The notes below the pieces were generated by a model. It had not been told where the DNA came from. It did no database searches and saw nothing but the letters and a program-made list of their open reading frames with translations. Position numbers and translations under genes: made by a program. From contig JBBPZA010000129.1 in NCBI GenBank assembly GCA_038199375.1, positions 1-59,810 on the forward strand: a stretch of 59,810 nt of DNA, in the 5' to 3' direction. The DNA comes from JBBPZA01 sp038199375 (lineage in GTDB: Bacteria > Actinomycetota > Thermoleophilia > Solirubrobacterales > Solirubrobacteraceae). Below are positions 36,644-45,204 of this stretch, piece after piece. The stretch's first letter is position 1, and each line of letters starts with the position of its first letter.

Positions 36644-38341
36644 CCGGCCGGCCCGCCCCGGGGCCAGCGCGCGAGCGGGCATCCCTGCGCGCAGCGACGC
36701 GCAGGCAAGCGCCCCGAGGCCGGCGGCGACGCCGGTGAGCACGAGGGCAAGCTCGGCCCAGTTCCCCAGCAGCGCCGCATCCCCCCACGGGGCGGGCCCG
36801 ACCGCCGCGATCGCTCCCCACGCGAGCACCGCGCGGACGCCCCAGGCGAGGTCGGCGCGGACGTCGATCCCCTCGGTGGCACGGGCCGCACAGGCGAGCG
36901 CGGCCGCAACGAGGACGAGCAGCGGCGCGACCGCAAGCCAGCCTGTCAGCCCGAGCGGCACCAGCGGCGTGTTCACGAAGGTCGCCTCGAGCGCGCGGTG
37001 CACCCACTCCCCCACGTCGTCGTCGCCGATCAGGGGATAGGTCGCCGTGGCGAGCAGCATGGTCAGGACCGAGGGCACCGCGAGGCCGAGCGTGACCGCC
37101 GGCATGCGCCGGATCGCCAGCCCCAGCCCGACGCACAGGAACGGGAGGGCAGGGGTGAGGAAGCGCGGGCCGGGCGATCCTCCGCCGAAGGGCAGCCAGT
37201 AGCCGGCGTCGTAGACGAGGAAGGCAACAGCCACCGCGGCGATGGTCCGCGCCTCGGCGCGGCGGCCGCGGCGGTAGAGCAGCCAGATGCCGGCGATCGC
37301 CGCCACCAGGACGGGGCTTATCACCAGCAGGCCGCGCGAGGAGAACAGGAGCTCGAGTGCGACGTCCGGCCGCGGAAGGCCGATGCCGAAGAAGCCCCCC
37401 TCGTTGAGCCCCAGCGTCCAGTGACCGGTGAACCCCTGGTCCTTGACGGCGTCGTCGTAGGAGAGATGGGTGAGATCTCCGTAGGCCCACTGGTTGTAGA
37501 GCAGCAGCGGAGCGATCCCGGCCGCGACGCCGGCCGAGTAGGCGACCCCCCGGGCAAGAAGCCCCGTCCGCGAGATCGCGTAGCAGCCCACGATCGCGCC
37601 GGCGATCGCCAGCGGGTACTCCGTCGTGACCGCCAGCCCCGACAGCAGCCCCGCTGCGAGCACCCATACAAGGCGCTGGGGCCCGTCGCGCTCGCGCCAC
37701 AGCAGCGCGAAGGCCGCAAAGGCCAGGAGCGCCGAGAGCATGTGGCCCATGAGCTGGGAGGCGAAGACCATGATCAGCGTGCCCGAGCCGAGCAGGACGG
37801 CGGCGGCCGTCCCCGTTCCCGGGCTGACCCGCTCGACCACGGTGCGGACGGCCAGCAACAGGAGGACCGCTGGAAGCACGGATCCCAGCAGGCCCAGGGC
37901 CCACACCATCGGCGCCTCGCCCTCGACCTCGCTGCGCACGCTTCGCGCGCGGCCGGCGTCGTATCCGTAGTCGTGGGTGATCAGGCCCTTGTAGGCCCAG
38001 CGGCTCTCTCCGCTGCGCCGTGCTGCCCGCGCGACGTCGCGCGACGCCTCGGGCGCCCCCAGCGCCGCCAGGCCCCTGTAGAGCGGCAGCACGACGAACG
38101 GCAGGCCGGGTGCCTTGACCGAGTAGAAGCGCTCGTCTGTCCACGCCTTGTCGCGCGTCTCCCAGTGGTAGCGGTCGATGCTCGCCGTGCCGTCGGAAAG
38201 CGACTTCACCAGGGCGTAATAGGAGGTCTGCGCCCAACCCAGGGCCTGCATGACCAGAGCCCACGCGAGAGCCAGGAGCACGAGGGCCAAGATCCCGCGC
38301 CGGCGCCCGGGCGCCACGGTGTCGCTCGTCGGGCCCCCCAT
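36557..38341 (-). CDS. Polytopic membrane protein, GT39-like
   Basis: 594 residues with about twelve membrane segments. An N-terminal helix is followed by an external loop SLSDGTASIDRYHWETRDKA and FYSVKAPGLPFVVLP, a layout seen in ArnT/PMT-like glycosyltransferases, with further loops HDYGYDAGRARS and LPFGGGSPGPRFLTPALP. The Asp in DRYHWE is the candidate catalytic base. The ATG chosen follows CCGGAGCG; a start 18 codons upstream is possible. Antisense overlap with the preceding plus-strand membrane gene suggests the two ends were brought together recently. Confidence 0.75.
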   Translation of the reverse strand: MGGPTSDTVAPGRRRGILALVLLALAWALVMQALGWAQTSYYALVKSLSDGTASIDRYHWETRDKAWTDERFYSVKAPGLPFVVLPLYRGLAALGAPEASRDVARAARRSGESRWAYKGLITHDYGYDAGRARSVRSEVEGEAPMVWALGLLGSVLPAVLLLLAVRTVVERVSPGTGTAAAVLLGSGTLIMVFASQLMGHMLSALLAFAAFALLWRERDGPQRLVWVLAAGLLSGLAVTTEYPLAIAGAIVGCYAISRTGLLARGVAYSAGVAAGIAPLLLYNQWAYGDLTHLSYDDAVKDQGFTGHWTLGLNEGGFFGIGLPRPDVALELLFSSRGLLVISPVLVAAIAGIWLLYRRGRRAEARTIAAVAVAFLVYDAGYWLPFGGGSPGPRFLTPALPFLCVGLGLAIRRMPAVTLGLAVPSVLTMLLATATYPLIGDDDVGEWVHRALEATFVNTPLVPLGLTGWLAVAPLLVLVAAALACAARATEGIDVRADLAWGVRAVLAWGAIAAVGPAPWGDAALLGNWAELALVLTGVAAGLGALACASLRAGMPARALAPGRAGRSPRVAWLGSGASSRSEVVEGDPATDLAL

Positions 38342-38426
38342 CGCTCCGGCCAAGCTACCAGTGCGACAGGAGAGCTTGTGAAGCCGGTGTTGCACCCGAG
38401 GCCGGGGGCGCAGCGGCGGCGCTAGG

Positions 38427-39302
38427 TCACATCACCGCGAGCCAGACGTAGTAGCCCACCGGGACCGTGAAGAGCACCGCGTCCAGGCGGTCGAGCGCGC
38501 CGCCGTGAGCGCCGAAGAGCCGGCCGGTGTCCTTGATCTCCACGTCGCGCTTGACCAGCGACTCGAAGAGGTCTCCCACCGGCGCCGCGAGGGCGACGCC
38601 GAGGCCGATGAGCAGCGCCTGCCCGCCGCTCAGCCAGTCCTGGTAGAGCCCGGCGGCCCACGTGGCGGCGATGGCGAAGACGAAGCCGAAGGCCAGGCCC
38701 TCGAGCGTCTTGTTGGGAGATATGCGAGGAGCCAGCGGCCGCCGCCCGAACGCCCGGCCGCCGAAGTAGGCGCCGGTGTCTCCGACGAAGGTGCCGACGA
38801 GGACGTCGACGAGGACGCCGTTGCCGTGCGCCGCCTCCCGGAGCAGGATGGCGTGGGCGATCGCCAGCCCGATCCACCAGAACCCGAGCAGGGTCACCGA
38901 CATCGCCAGCGTCGGCTGGTCGCTGACGGGCCGCAGGACGGTGAACGCGAAGACGACCGGCACGAGGGCGGCCGCGATCAGGACGAGCTGGAACTGGTCG
39001 CCGTAGAGCGCCGCGAAGGCAAGCGCGATCAGGCCGAGGAAGCCCGCGATCTTCACCGGGCGGACGTCGGCGAGCATGGTGTAGAGCTCGTGCAGGCAGA
39101 TCAGCCCGAGAGCGATCGCCCCGAGGGCGAAGATGAGCCCGCCCTGGGCGATGATGAAGATCGCGAAGGCGATGGCCGGTACCGCCGCGAGGATCCGCGC
39201 GCGCAGCTCCGAGCGCCGGCGGCCGCGGCGCCGGGGAGGCGGCCGCCGGCGGCGCCCGGGACCCGCAGGCGCGCGGCGAGCGCGCGGAGGAGCCGGCGAC
39301 AT
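38427..39302 (-). CDS. cdsA: Phosphatidate cytidylyltransferase
   Basis: 291 residues; makes CDP-diacylglycerol for phospholipid synthesis in the membrane. A basic Pro/Arg-rich N-terminus precedes about eight helices. The CdsA signature is intact near the end: SLVKRDVEIKDTGRLFGAHG followed by GALDRLD. FVGDTGAYFGGRAFGRRPL and SPNKTLEGL are also typical. The start codon shares one base with the uppS stop (TGATG), so the genes are coupled. Confidence 0.96.
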   Translation of the reverse strand: MSPAPPRARRAPAGPGRRRRPPPRRRGRRRSELRARILAAVPAIAFAIFIIAQGGLIFALGAIALGLICLHELYTMLADVRPVKIAGFLGLIALAFAALYGDQFQLVLIAAALVPVVFAFTVLRPVSDQPTLAMSVTLLGFWWIGLAIAHAILLREAAHGNGVLVDVLVGTFVGDTGAYFGGRAFGRRPLAPRISPNKTLEGLAFGFVFAIAATWAAGLYQDWLSGGQALLIGLGVALAAPVGDLFESLVKRDVEIKDTGRLFGAHGGALDRLDAVLFTVPVGYYVWLAVM

Positions 39303-39982
39303 CAGCGCCCGCCGAACCGGCGGCGGCGGGCGTCGTACTCGGCCAGCGACGCCTCGAAGGCCGCGCGCGAGAAGTCGGGCCACAGCTCGTCGCGGAAGAC
39401 GAGCTCCGAGTAGGCCGAGTGCCACAGGAGATAGTTGGAGAGCCGCTGCTCACCGCTGGTGCGGATGATGAGATCGGGGTCGTGCATGTCCGGTGCGTAG
39501 AGATGGCGGCGGAAGTCCTCCTCGGTGCCGCCCTCGAAGCTTGAAGCCGCATCGACGATCTCCGCCCGCCCGCCGTAGTTGAACGCCACGAAGAGGGTGA
39601 TCCGGGCGTTGGCGCCGGTAAGCGACTCCGCCCACTCCATGCGGCTGAGCAGGTCCGGCGCGACCCCCTCCCGGCGGCCGATGAAGCGCATGCGCACCCC
39701 TTCGTCGTGGAGCTCGGGGGTCTCGCGATCGATGCGCTGAGCGAACATCGCCATCAGCGCGTCCACCTCCTCGGGCGGGCGCGACCAGTTCTCGGTCGAG
39801 AACGAGTAGACCGTGAGCTCTGAGAGCCCGAGGTCGACCGCGTCGCGCAGTCGGGCCTTGACGGCGTCGGCCCCCGCCTGGTGGCCGGCCACGACCGGCA
39901 GCCCGCGCTGCTGCGCCCAGCGTCCGTTCCCGTCGGTGATGATGGCGACGTACCGGGCCCGCCCGGGCTCGCGATCGCTCAC
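39302..39982 (-). CDS. uppS: Undecaprenyl diphosphate synthase (cis-prenyltransferase)
   Basis: 226 residues; extends farnesyl diphosphate to the C55 lipid carrier for peptidoglycan. Motifs: IITDGNGRWAQQRGLPVVAG (catalytic Asp and P-loop), TVYSFSTENWSRPPEEV, TLFVAFNYGGRAEI, DLIIRTSGEQRLSNYLLW and SELVFRDELWPDF. GTG start overlapping the frr stop by 4 bp. Sits in the conserved rpsB-tsf-pyrH-frr-uppS-cdsA order. Confidence 0.96.
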   Translation of the reverse strand: MSDREPGRARYVAIITDGNGRWAQQRGLPVVAGHQAGADAVKARLRDAVDLGLSELTVYSFSTENWSRPPEEVDALMAMFAQRIDRETPELHDEGVRMRFIGRREGVAPDLLSRMEWAESLTGANARITLFVAFNYGGRAEIVDAASSFEGGTEEDFRRHLYAPDMHDPDLIIRTSGEQRLSNYLLWHSAYSELVFRDELWPDFSRAAFEASLAEYDARRRRFGGR

Positions 39983-40536
39983 ACCTCGAGGATCTCTGCT
40001 TCCTTGGCCCTGAGCAGCGCGTCGAGCTCACCCACGTTGGCGTCGGTGAGCTTCTGCAGCTCTGACTCGGCGCGGTGCTCCTCGTCCGACCCCGTCTCCC
40101 CCGAGTCGCGCAGCTCGCGGAGGTCGTGCATGACGTCGCGCCGGACGTTGCGAATCGCCACCCGGCCCTCCTCGGCGATTCCGCGGACCACCTTGACCAG
40201 CTGCCGGCGGCGCTCCTCGGTCAGCTCGGGGATGGTGAGGCGGACGAGCTTGCCGTCGTTGGACGGGGTGAGCCCGAGGTCTGACTCCATGATCGCCTTC
40301 TCGATGGACTTGATCGAGGACTGGTCGTAGGGCTGGACCGTGAGCAGGCGGGCCTCGGAGGCCGATATCTGCGCGAGCTGCTTGAGCGGCGTCTGCGCGC
40401 CGTAGTAGTCGACGTTCACGCGGTCGAGCAGGGCCGGGCTCGCACGGCCTGTGCGCACGGAGCCGAACTCGTGCCGGATCGCCTCCACCGACTTGGTCAT
40501 GCGCTCGCCTGCGTCCTTCAGGAGGTCATCGATCAC
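39979..40536 (-). CDS. frr: Ribosome recycling factor
   Basis: 185 residues; splits post-termination ribosomes with EF-G. Typical segments are EAIRHEFGSVRTGRASPALL, ISASEARLLTVQPYD, GKLVRLTIPELTEERRRQLV and RNVRRD. The GTG start overlaps the pyrH end by 11 bp. No anomalies seen. Confidence 0.97.
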   Translation of the reverse strand: MIDDLLKDAGERMTKSVEAIRHEFGSVRTGRASPALLDRVNVDYYGAQTPLKQLAQISASEARLLTVQPYDQSSIKSIEKAIMESDLGLTPSNDGKLVRLTIPELTEERRRQLVKVVRGIAEEGRVAIRNVRRDVMHDLRELRDSGETGSDEEHRAESELQKLTDANVGELDALLRAKEAEILEV

Positions 40537-41275
40537 TTGAGCTCACCAGCGTTCCGACCCGTTCGCCGCAGACTATCTTGGCGATGTTCGCCTCGTCGTC
40601 CATGTTGAAGACGTAGATCGGAAGCCCGTTCTCCATGCACACCGTCAGCGCAGTGGCGTCCATCACCCGCAGCTGGCGCTGGAGCGCATCCATGTAGGTG
40701 ACGGTGGGCAGGAAGGCCGCCGAGGAGTCGAGCGCGGGGTCGGCCGTGAAGACGCCCTCGACCCCGTTCTTGGCCATGAGGATCGCCTCCGCGTGGATCT
40801 CGGAGGCCCGCAGGGCGGCGGCGGTATCGGTCGTGAAGAACGGATTGCCCGTGCCCGCCGCGAAGATCACGACCCTGCCCTTCTCCAGATGTCGGATCGC
40901 CCGCCGCCGGATATAGGGCTCGGCGACCTCCTGGACCTCGATCGCCGACTGGACGCGGGTGTTCGCCCCCTCCTTCTCGAGCGCGTCCTGCAGGGTCAGC
41001 GCGTTGAGCACCGTCGCGAGCATCCCCATGTAGTCGGCGGTCGCGCGGTCCATCCCCTGAGCCGCGCCGCGAAGGCCGCGGTAGATGTTGCCCGCCCCGA
41101 CGACGATCGCGACCTCGACGCCCTGCGCGCGCACGCCCGCGATCGCCCAGGCGATCGCGGTCACCCGCTCGGGATCGGTCCCGTAGGAGAGGTCGCCCAT
41201 GAGCGCCTCTCCCGAGAGCTTGAGGAGGATGCGCTCGAAGACCGGCTCCCGCAGAGGAGCTACACCGCCTGACAT
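40526..41275 (-). CDS. pyrH: Uridylate kinase
   Basis: 249 residues; phosphorylates UMP to UDP. Motifs: RILLKLSGEALMG, AIVVGAGNIYRG, DYMGMLATVLNALTLQDALE, FAAGTGNPFFTTDTAAALRA and KNGVEGVFTADP. The ATG was chosen over one eight codons upstream because a GGAG lies just before it. UMP kinase precedes CTP synthase in pyrimidine synthesis; pyrG is about 37 kb away in this window. Confidence 0.96.
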   Translation of the reverse strand: MSGGVAPLREPVFERILLKLSGEALMGDLSYGTDPERVTAIAWAIAGVRAQGVEVAIVVGAGNIYRGLRGAAQGMDRATADYMGMLATVLNALTLQDALEKEGANTRVQSAIEVQEVAEPYIRRRAIRHLEKGRVVIFAAGTGNPFFTTDTAAALRASEIHAEAILMAKNGVEGVFTADPALDSSAAFLPTVTYMDALQRQLRVMDATALTVCMENGLPIYVFNMDDEANIAKIVCGERVGTLVSSSDR

Positions 41276-41315
41276 CGCTCCGCCTCGCGCTCCGCCCATG
41301 TCGAGCGCACCCGTG

Positions 41316-41915
41316 CTACTCCCCGACGTTGAACCGTGCGAAGCGGCGGATGACGACGTTCTCGCCGGTCTTGGCCGAGAGCTCGATCCGCAGCTCCTCG
41401 ATCCGCTTTCCCCCGTACTTGTCCTCGTTGACGTGGACCTGGTTGAGCAGGACGACGTCCTGGAGCCACTTCTTGAGCTTACCCTCCGCGATGCGGGGGC
41501 GGATGTGCTCGGGCTTGTCGGCCGCCTGCTCCTCGAAGATCCGCAGCTCGGCCTGGCGCGCGTCGTCTGGAACCTCGTCCTCGGTGACGTAGAGCGGGTT
41601 GGCGGCGGCCACGTGGAGCGCGACGTCTCGTGCGAAGGCAACGAAGTCCTCGTTGCGCGCGACGAAGTCGGTGTTGCAGTCGACCTCGACGAGCACCCCG
41701 ATCTTGCCCGTCGCGTGGATGTAGCTCTGGACGGTCCCCTCGGTCGCCTCGCGTCCTGTGAGCTTTGCGGCGCCCGCCTGACCCTTGACCCGCAGGATCT
41801 CGATCGCCTTCTCGACGTCCCCCCCGGACTCGGCCAGCGCCGTCTTGCAGTCCATCATCCCGGCGCCCGTGCGATCGCGCAGCGCCTTGACCTCGCCGGC
41901 GGTGATCTGTGCCAT
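41316..41915 (-). CDS. tsf: Elongation factor Ts
   Basis: 199 residues; nucleotide exchange factor for EF-Tu. It starts MAQITAGEVKALRDRTGAGM and has MDCKTALAESGGDVEKAIE, then VEVDCNTDFVARNEDFVAFA. The form is short, with one core subdomain, as in many thermophiles and Actinobacteria. GAGGAG lies 8 bases before the ATG; 5 bp separates it from rpsB. Confidence 0.97.
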   Translation of the reverse strand: MAQITAGEVKALRDRTGAGMMDCKTALAESGGDVEKAIEILRVKGQAGAAKLTGREATEGTVQSYIHATGKIGVLVEVDCNTDFVARNEDFVAFARDVALHVAAANPLYVTEDEVPDDARQAELRIFEEQAADKPEHIRPRIAEGKLKKWLQDVVLLNQVHVNEDKYGGKRIEELRIELSAKTGENVVIRRFARFNVGE

Positions 41916-41920
41916 CGTCG

Positions 41921-43120
41921 CTACTCCTCGTCGGCGGCTTGGGGGGAGGTCTGGGCCTGGGGGTCGGGCTTGGCGGCGTCGGGGTCGCGCCCCGGCGTGT
42001 CGGTGGGATCGGCGGGGACCTCGGGGACGCCGCCCTCGGTCTCCATGCGGTCGACCTGCTGCGCCGCCTGGGCGACCTCGGCCTCTGCCTCCTGGCCGCC
42101 TCCTCCGCTCGCTTCGTCGCGCTCCGTTAGCGGGCCGCGGACGAGCGTCTCCTCCGGGGAGACGTCGGGCGCGGGGTCCTGCGCCTGGCTCTGCGGGGCA
42201 GCCGCGGGCGCCGGGGCGGGTGCAGCGGGCTCCTGCGGGGCCGACGCCGGCGCCGGGGCCCGGGCAGCCGCCTCCTGTGGCGCGGCCTCCTGCGCCGCCT
42301 GGTCGGCCGCGGCCTTCGCGGCCGCCTCCTCGGCCTCCTGGCGCGCGTGCTCCTCGGCCTCTCGCCGCGCCTGCTCCTCGGCCTGACGCCTGGCCTGCTC
42401 CTCGGCCTCGCGGCGCGCGCGCTCCTCCTCGGCGCGGAACACCGCCCGTCCGTCCGCTGCGACATCGCCGATCGCGTGGGTGATCAGCGCACACGAGCGG
42501 ATCGCGTCGTCGTTGCCGGGGATGACGTAGGTGACCCCGTCGGGGTCGCAGTTCGTGTCCACCAGGCCGATGATCGGGATGCGCAGACGCTGGGCCTCGC
42601 GCACCGCGATGGCCTCCACCTTGAGGTCGATGATGAACACGGCGTCGGGCACGCGCTGCATGTTCTTGACCCCGCCCAGGTTGGCCTGGAGCTTGATCAG
42701 GTCGGCCTCGGCCGCCATGCGCTCACGCGTCGGCAGGAGCGCGAGCTGGCCCTGCTCGGCGTAGCCCTCGAGCTCGTGGAGGCGCTTGATGCGCAGGTTG
42801 ATCGTCTGGAAGTTGGTCAGCAGGCCGCCCAGCCAGCGATGGTTGACGTAGGGCATGCCGGCCTTCTCGGCGACCTCCTTGACGCCGTCGCGGGCCTGCT
42901 TCTTGGTTCCCACGAAGAGAACCGAGCCGCCGCGGTGGGCGATCTCCGAGGTGAACTGCTGGGCCTGCTCGATCAGCCGCTCGGTCTTGAGCAGGTCGAT
43001 GATGTAGATGCCGCTGCGCTCGCCGTGGATGAACCGGCGCATCTTCGGGTTCCAGCGGCGCGTCTGGTGGCCGAAGTGCACGCCGGCCTCCAGCAGCTCC
43101 TTGATGCCTACTTGAGCCAC
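41921..43120 (-). CDS. rpsB: Ribosomal protein S2 with long C-terminal extension
   Basis: 399 residues. The first about 230 are standard uS2: VGIKELLEAGVHFGHQTRRW, GTKKQARDGVKEVAEKAGMP, NHRWLGGLLTNF and IIGLVDTNCDPDGV. After AVFRAEEERARREA the protein continues for about 165 residues: first heptads of REAEEQAR type that should form a charged helix, then Ala/Pro/Gln-rich disorder ending QAADEE. Most bacterial S2 end near residue 235-300. GTG start with GGGAG upstream, chosen because family N-termini align there. Confidence 0.95.
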   Translation of the reverse strand: MAQVGIKELLEAGVHFGHQTRRWNPKMRRFIHGERSGIYIIDLLKTERLIEQAQQFTSEIAHRGGSVLFVGTKKQARDGVKEVAEKAGMPYVNHRWLGGLLTNFQTINLRIKRLHELEGYAEQGQLALLPTRERMAAEADLIKLQANLGGVKNMQRVPDAVFIIDLKVEAIAVREAQRLRIPIIGLVDTNCDPDGVTYVIPGNDDAIRSCALITHAIGDVAADGRAVFRAEEERARREAEEQARRQAEEQARREAEEHARQEAEEAAAKAAADQAAQEAAPQEAAARAPAPASAPQEPAAPAPAPAAAPQSQAQDPAPDVSPEETLVRGPLTERDEASGGGGQEAEAEVAQAAQQVDRMETEGGVPEVPADPTDTPGRDPDAAKPDPQAQTSPQAADEE

Positions 43121-43455
43121 GGATGCTCCCTTGTCTTCGAAACGGGGGGTTCGCAACCGGGCGCCCGGCGGACTCGGACATGCCGAGCAGGGCCGGCGGA
43201 CGGACCCGGAGGGGTCGGAGATGGTTTGGCGCTGAGTGTACTGCGCCCTGCGCCGGCCTTCTGGTGGGGCAGGTTTCCGGACCAACCCGCAAGTTTCCGG
43301 GTCGGCCTTCGTTTCAGGGTGTGCGGGCCGGCCCCCTTCCCCTACCTCCGGTGGTTCGGTCCGCCGCATGCGGGGTGTCTCCCTCTTCCCTACCTCCGGG
43401 AAACCCCCCGCGACGCGCGGCGAGGCGGCTTTTGGACGGGCCGCCTCGCCCGCGT
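43121..43455. other. Promoter region of the rpsB operon and end of the rluD operon
   Basis: No gene is visible. On the minus strand TACACT (43235-43240) is a possible -10 element about 115 bases before rpsB, but no good -35 box accompanies it. Short purine-rich blocks (ccggaggtagggg and a second near-copy) lie further upstream and may belong to the S2 leader. A hairpin near the left end of rluD is annotated separately. Confidence 0.4.
43419..43450 (-). terminator. Hairpin downstream of rluD
   Basis: Perfect 11-base inverted repeat (ggcgaggcggc / gccgcctcgcc) with a 10-base loop, starting 5 bases beyond the rluD stop. It lacks a U-run. Position fits termination of the proC-yggT-lspA-rluD transcript. 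Confidence 0.55.
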
Positions 43456-44361
43456 CTATCCGGTCCCGCCGTCCTCGCCCCGCGCCGCGCGCTCGAGGGC
43501 CGCCACGAGGTCGCGGGGAAGCGGAGAGACGACCTCGACGGGCTCGCCGGTCTCGGGATGCGCGAACGCGAGGCGCGCCGCGTGGAGGAACTGACGCTCG
43601 AGGCCGTAGAGCCCCGCGGTGCCGTAGTCGGGGTCGCCAGCCACGGGATGGCCGATGGCGAGGAAGTGCGCGCGGATCTGATGGGTGCGGCCCGTCTCCA
43701 GCGCGACGCGCAGCAGCGTGGAAGCCGGCAGCGCGCGCTCGAGCTCGAAGTGCGTGCGGGCCTCGCGGGGCTCGGCGGTCTCGGTGGAGACGAGCGTGCG
43801 CGCGCGCCGGTCGCGGCCGAGCGGCGCGTCGATCGTGCCGGTGCGGGCGGGAGGGCGGCCCTCGACCAGCGCGACGTACTCGCGCGCCACCCGCCGCTCA
43901 CGGATGGCCTTGCGGAGCGCGCGATGGGACGCCTCGGTCTTGGCCACGACGAGCAGCCCCGAGGTGTCGCGATCGAGCCGGTGGACGATCCCCGGGCGGG
44001 CGGCGTCCTCCCCTCCGTGGGCGACCCCGACGAGCATCTGCGCCAGTGTTCCCTGGCGGTTGCCACGGGCGGGGTGCACGACAAGGCCGGCCCGCTTGTC
44101 CACCACGAGGAGATGCTCGTCCTGGTAGGGAATGGCGAGCGCTGCGCTGCGGACCGGTTCGGCGGGCGCCTTCGCCGGCTCGTCCTCGACCCACACGAGC
44201 TCGCCGCCGGAGAGCGCGCGCCGCTTGCGAGCCGGCTCGCCGTCGACGGTCACCCGACCGTCTGCCACGAGCCGCTGCGCCCGGGACCGCGAGCCCAGCG
44301 GCTCGGCCAGGAACGAGTCGAGCCGGCCCCCGGCCGCCTCAGGCGGGACGCGGATCTCCAT
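43456..44361 (-). CDS. RluD-family rRNA pseudouridine synthase
   Basis: 301 residues; S4 domain (GRLDSFLAEPLGSRSRAQRL) then the catalytic domain with the RluA/RluD signature GIVHRLDRDTSGLLVVAK (active Asp in RLDRDTSG) and LETGRTHQIRAHF. Modifies uridines in 23S rRNA or tRNA. The ATG (MEIRVPPEA) is preceded by GGAGCC and overlaps the lspA end by 23 bp; an upstream GTG is possible. The exact target site in RNA is not deducible. Confidence 0.93.
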   Translation of the reverse strand: MEIRVPPEAAGGRLDSFLAEPLGSRSRAQRLVADGRVTVDGEPARKRRALSGGELVWVEDEPAKAPAEPVRSAALAIPYQDEHLLVVDKRAGLVVHPARGNRQGTLAQMLVGVAHGGEDAARPGIVHRLDRDTSGLLVVAKTEASHRALRKAIRERRVAREYVALVEGRPPARTGTIDAPLGRDRRARTLVSTETAEPREARTHFELERALPASTLLRVALETGRTHQIRAHFLAIGHPVAGDPDYGTAGLYGLERQFLHAARLAFAHPETGEPVEVVSPLPRDLVAALERAARGEDGGTG

Positions 44362-44896
44362 CCGGCTCCGCTCGCTCACCGACGCCGAGCTCCCCTCGAT
44401 CCGAGCTCCAATCTCCGTCGTTCCCGGCTCGCTCCCGCGCGTCACGGCCGACCTCGGCCACGTAGAGGAGCGAGAGCACCCCCACCGTGATCGCCGTGTC
44501 GGCGAGGTTGAAGGCCGGCCACAACGGCAGATCGACGAAGTCGGTCACCGCGTCGTCGCGTACGCGGTCGATCAGGTTGCCCACCGCCCCGCCCAGCAGA
44601 AGCCCGGTCGGCAGCCACAGTCCGCGCCGGCCGGCGTGCGTGGCGAAGTAGGCCAGGAGCACGACCAACGCGGCCGCGGTGAAGACGAGAACCGGCACGC
44701 GACCCTCAGCGAAGAATCCGAAGGCGATGCCCCGGTTGCGGACGTTGACCAGGTCGATCCCGAGGAACACGTCCTCGCGGTCTCCGCGGGCGATCGCCGA
44801 GCCGACCCATGCCTTGGTGAGGCGGTCGGCCGCGATCACGATGACCATCACCCCCGCGGCCCGGCCCCAGGCCCGGGCCCGGGCCCTCACGGTCAC
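44339..44896 (-). CDS. lspA: Signal peptidase II
   Basis: 185 residues with four membrane helices; removes signal peptides from prolipoproteins. Catalytic segments: VNVRNRGIAFGFF, LGGAVGNLIDRVR (Asp) and FVDLPLWPAFNLADTAITVG (Asp). A hydrophilic C-terminal tail of about 40 residues follows. GTG start shares its first base with the yggT stop (TAGTG). Confidence 0.95.
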   Translation of the reverse strand: MTVRARARAWGRAAGVMVIVIAADRLTKAWVGSAIARGDREDVFLGIDLVNVRNRGIAFGFFAEGRVPVLVFTAAALVVLLAYFATHAGRRGLWLPTGLLLGGAVGNLIDRVRDDAVTDFVDLPLWPAFNLADTAITVGVLSLLYVAEVGRDARERAGNDGDWSSDRGELGVGERAEPDGDPRPA

Positions 44897-45204
44897 TACA
44901 GGCTCGCAACCGCGGTCGCGATCAGCCCGCCCCCGATCTGGAGGACGAGCAGCGCCACGATCGGGCTGATGTCGAGCGGGCCGATCATGGGGATGATCTT
45001 TCGGAAGGGCCGCAGGTAGGGCTCGGAGACGTCGCGCAGGAAGCCCAGCAGCCCGTTGAGGACCGTGTTGTAGGGCATGCGCACCCCCAGCGAGAAGATC
45101 AGGCTGGTGATCACGTAGGCCACGATCAGGAGCGAGTAGACGGTTACCAGGGCCTGGATGTAGCCGCCGATGTCCTCCGCCGTGACGGCGCCGAGCACGG
45201 TCAC
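44896..45204 (-). CDS. YggT family membrane protein
   Basis: 102 residues with two hydrophobic segments and the family pattern LGVRMPYNTVLNGLLGFLRD and EPYLRPFRKIIPMIGPLDIS. YggT proteins accompany division/envelope genes (sepF, proC) in Gram-positive bacteria; function uncertain. GTG start overlaps the proC stop (GTGA), so it follows proC in the same transcript. Confidence 0.92.
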   Translation of the reverse strand: MTVLGAVTAEDIGGYIQALVTVYSLLIVAYVITSLIFSLGVRMPYNTVLNGLLGFLRDVSEPYLRPFRKIIPMIGPLDISPIVALLVLQIGGGLIATAVASL

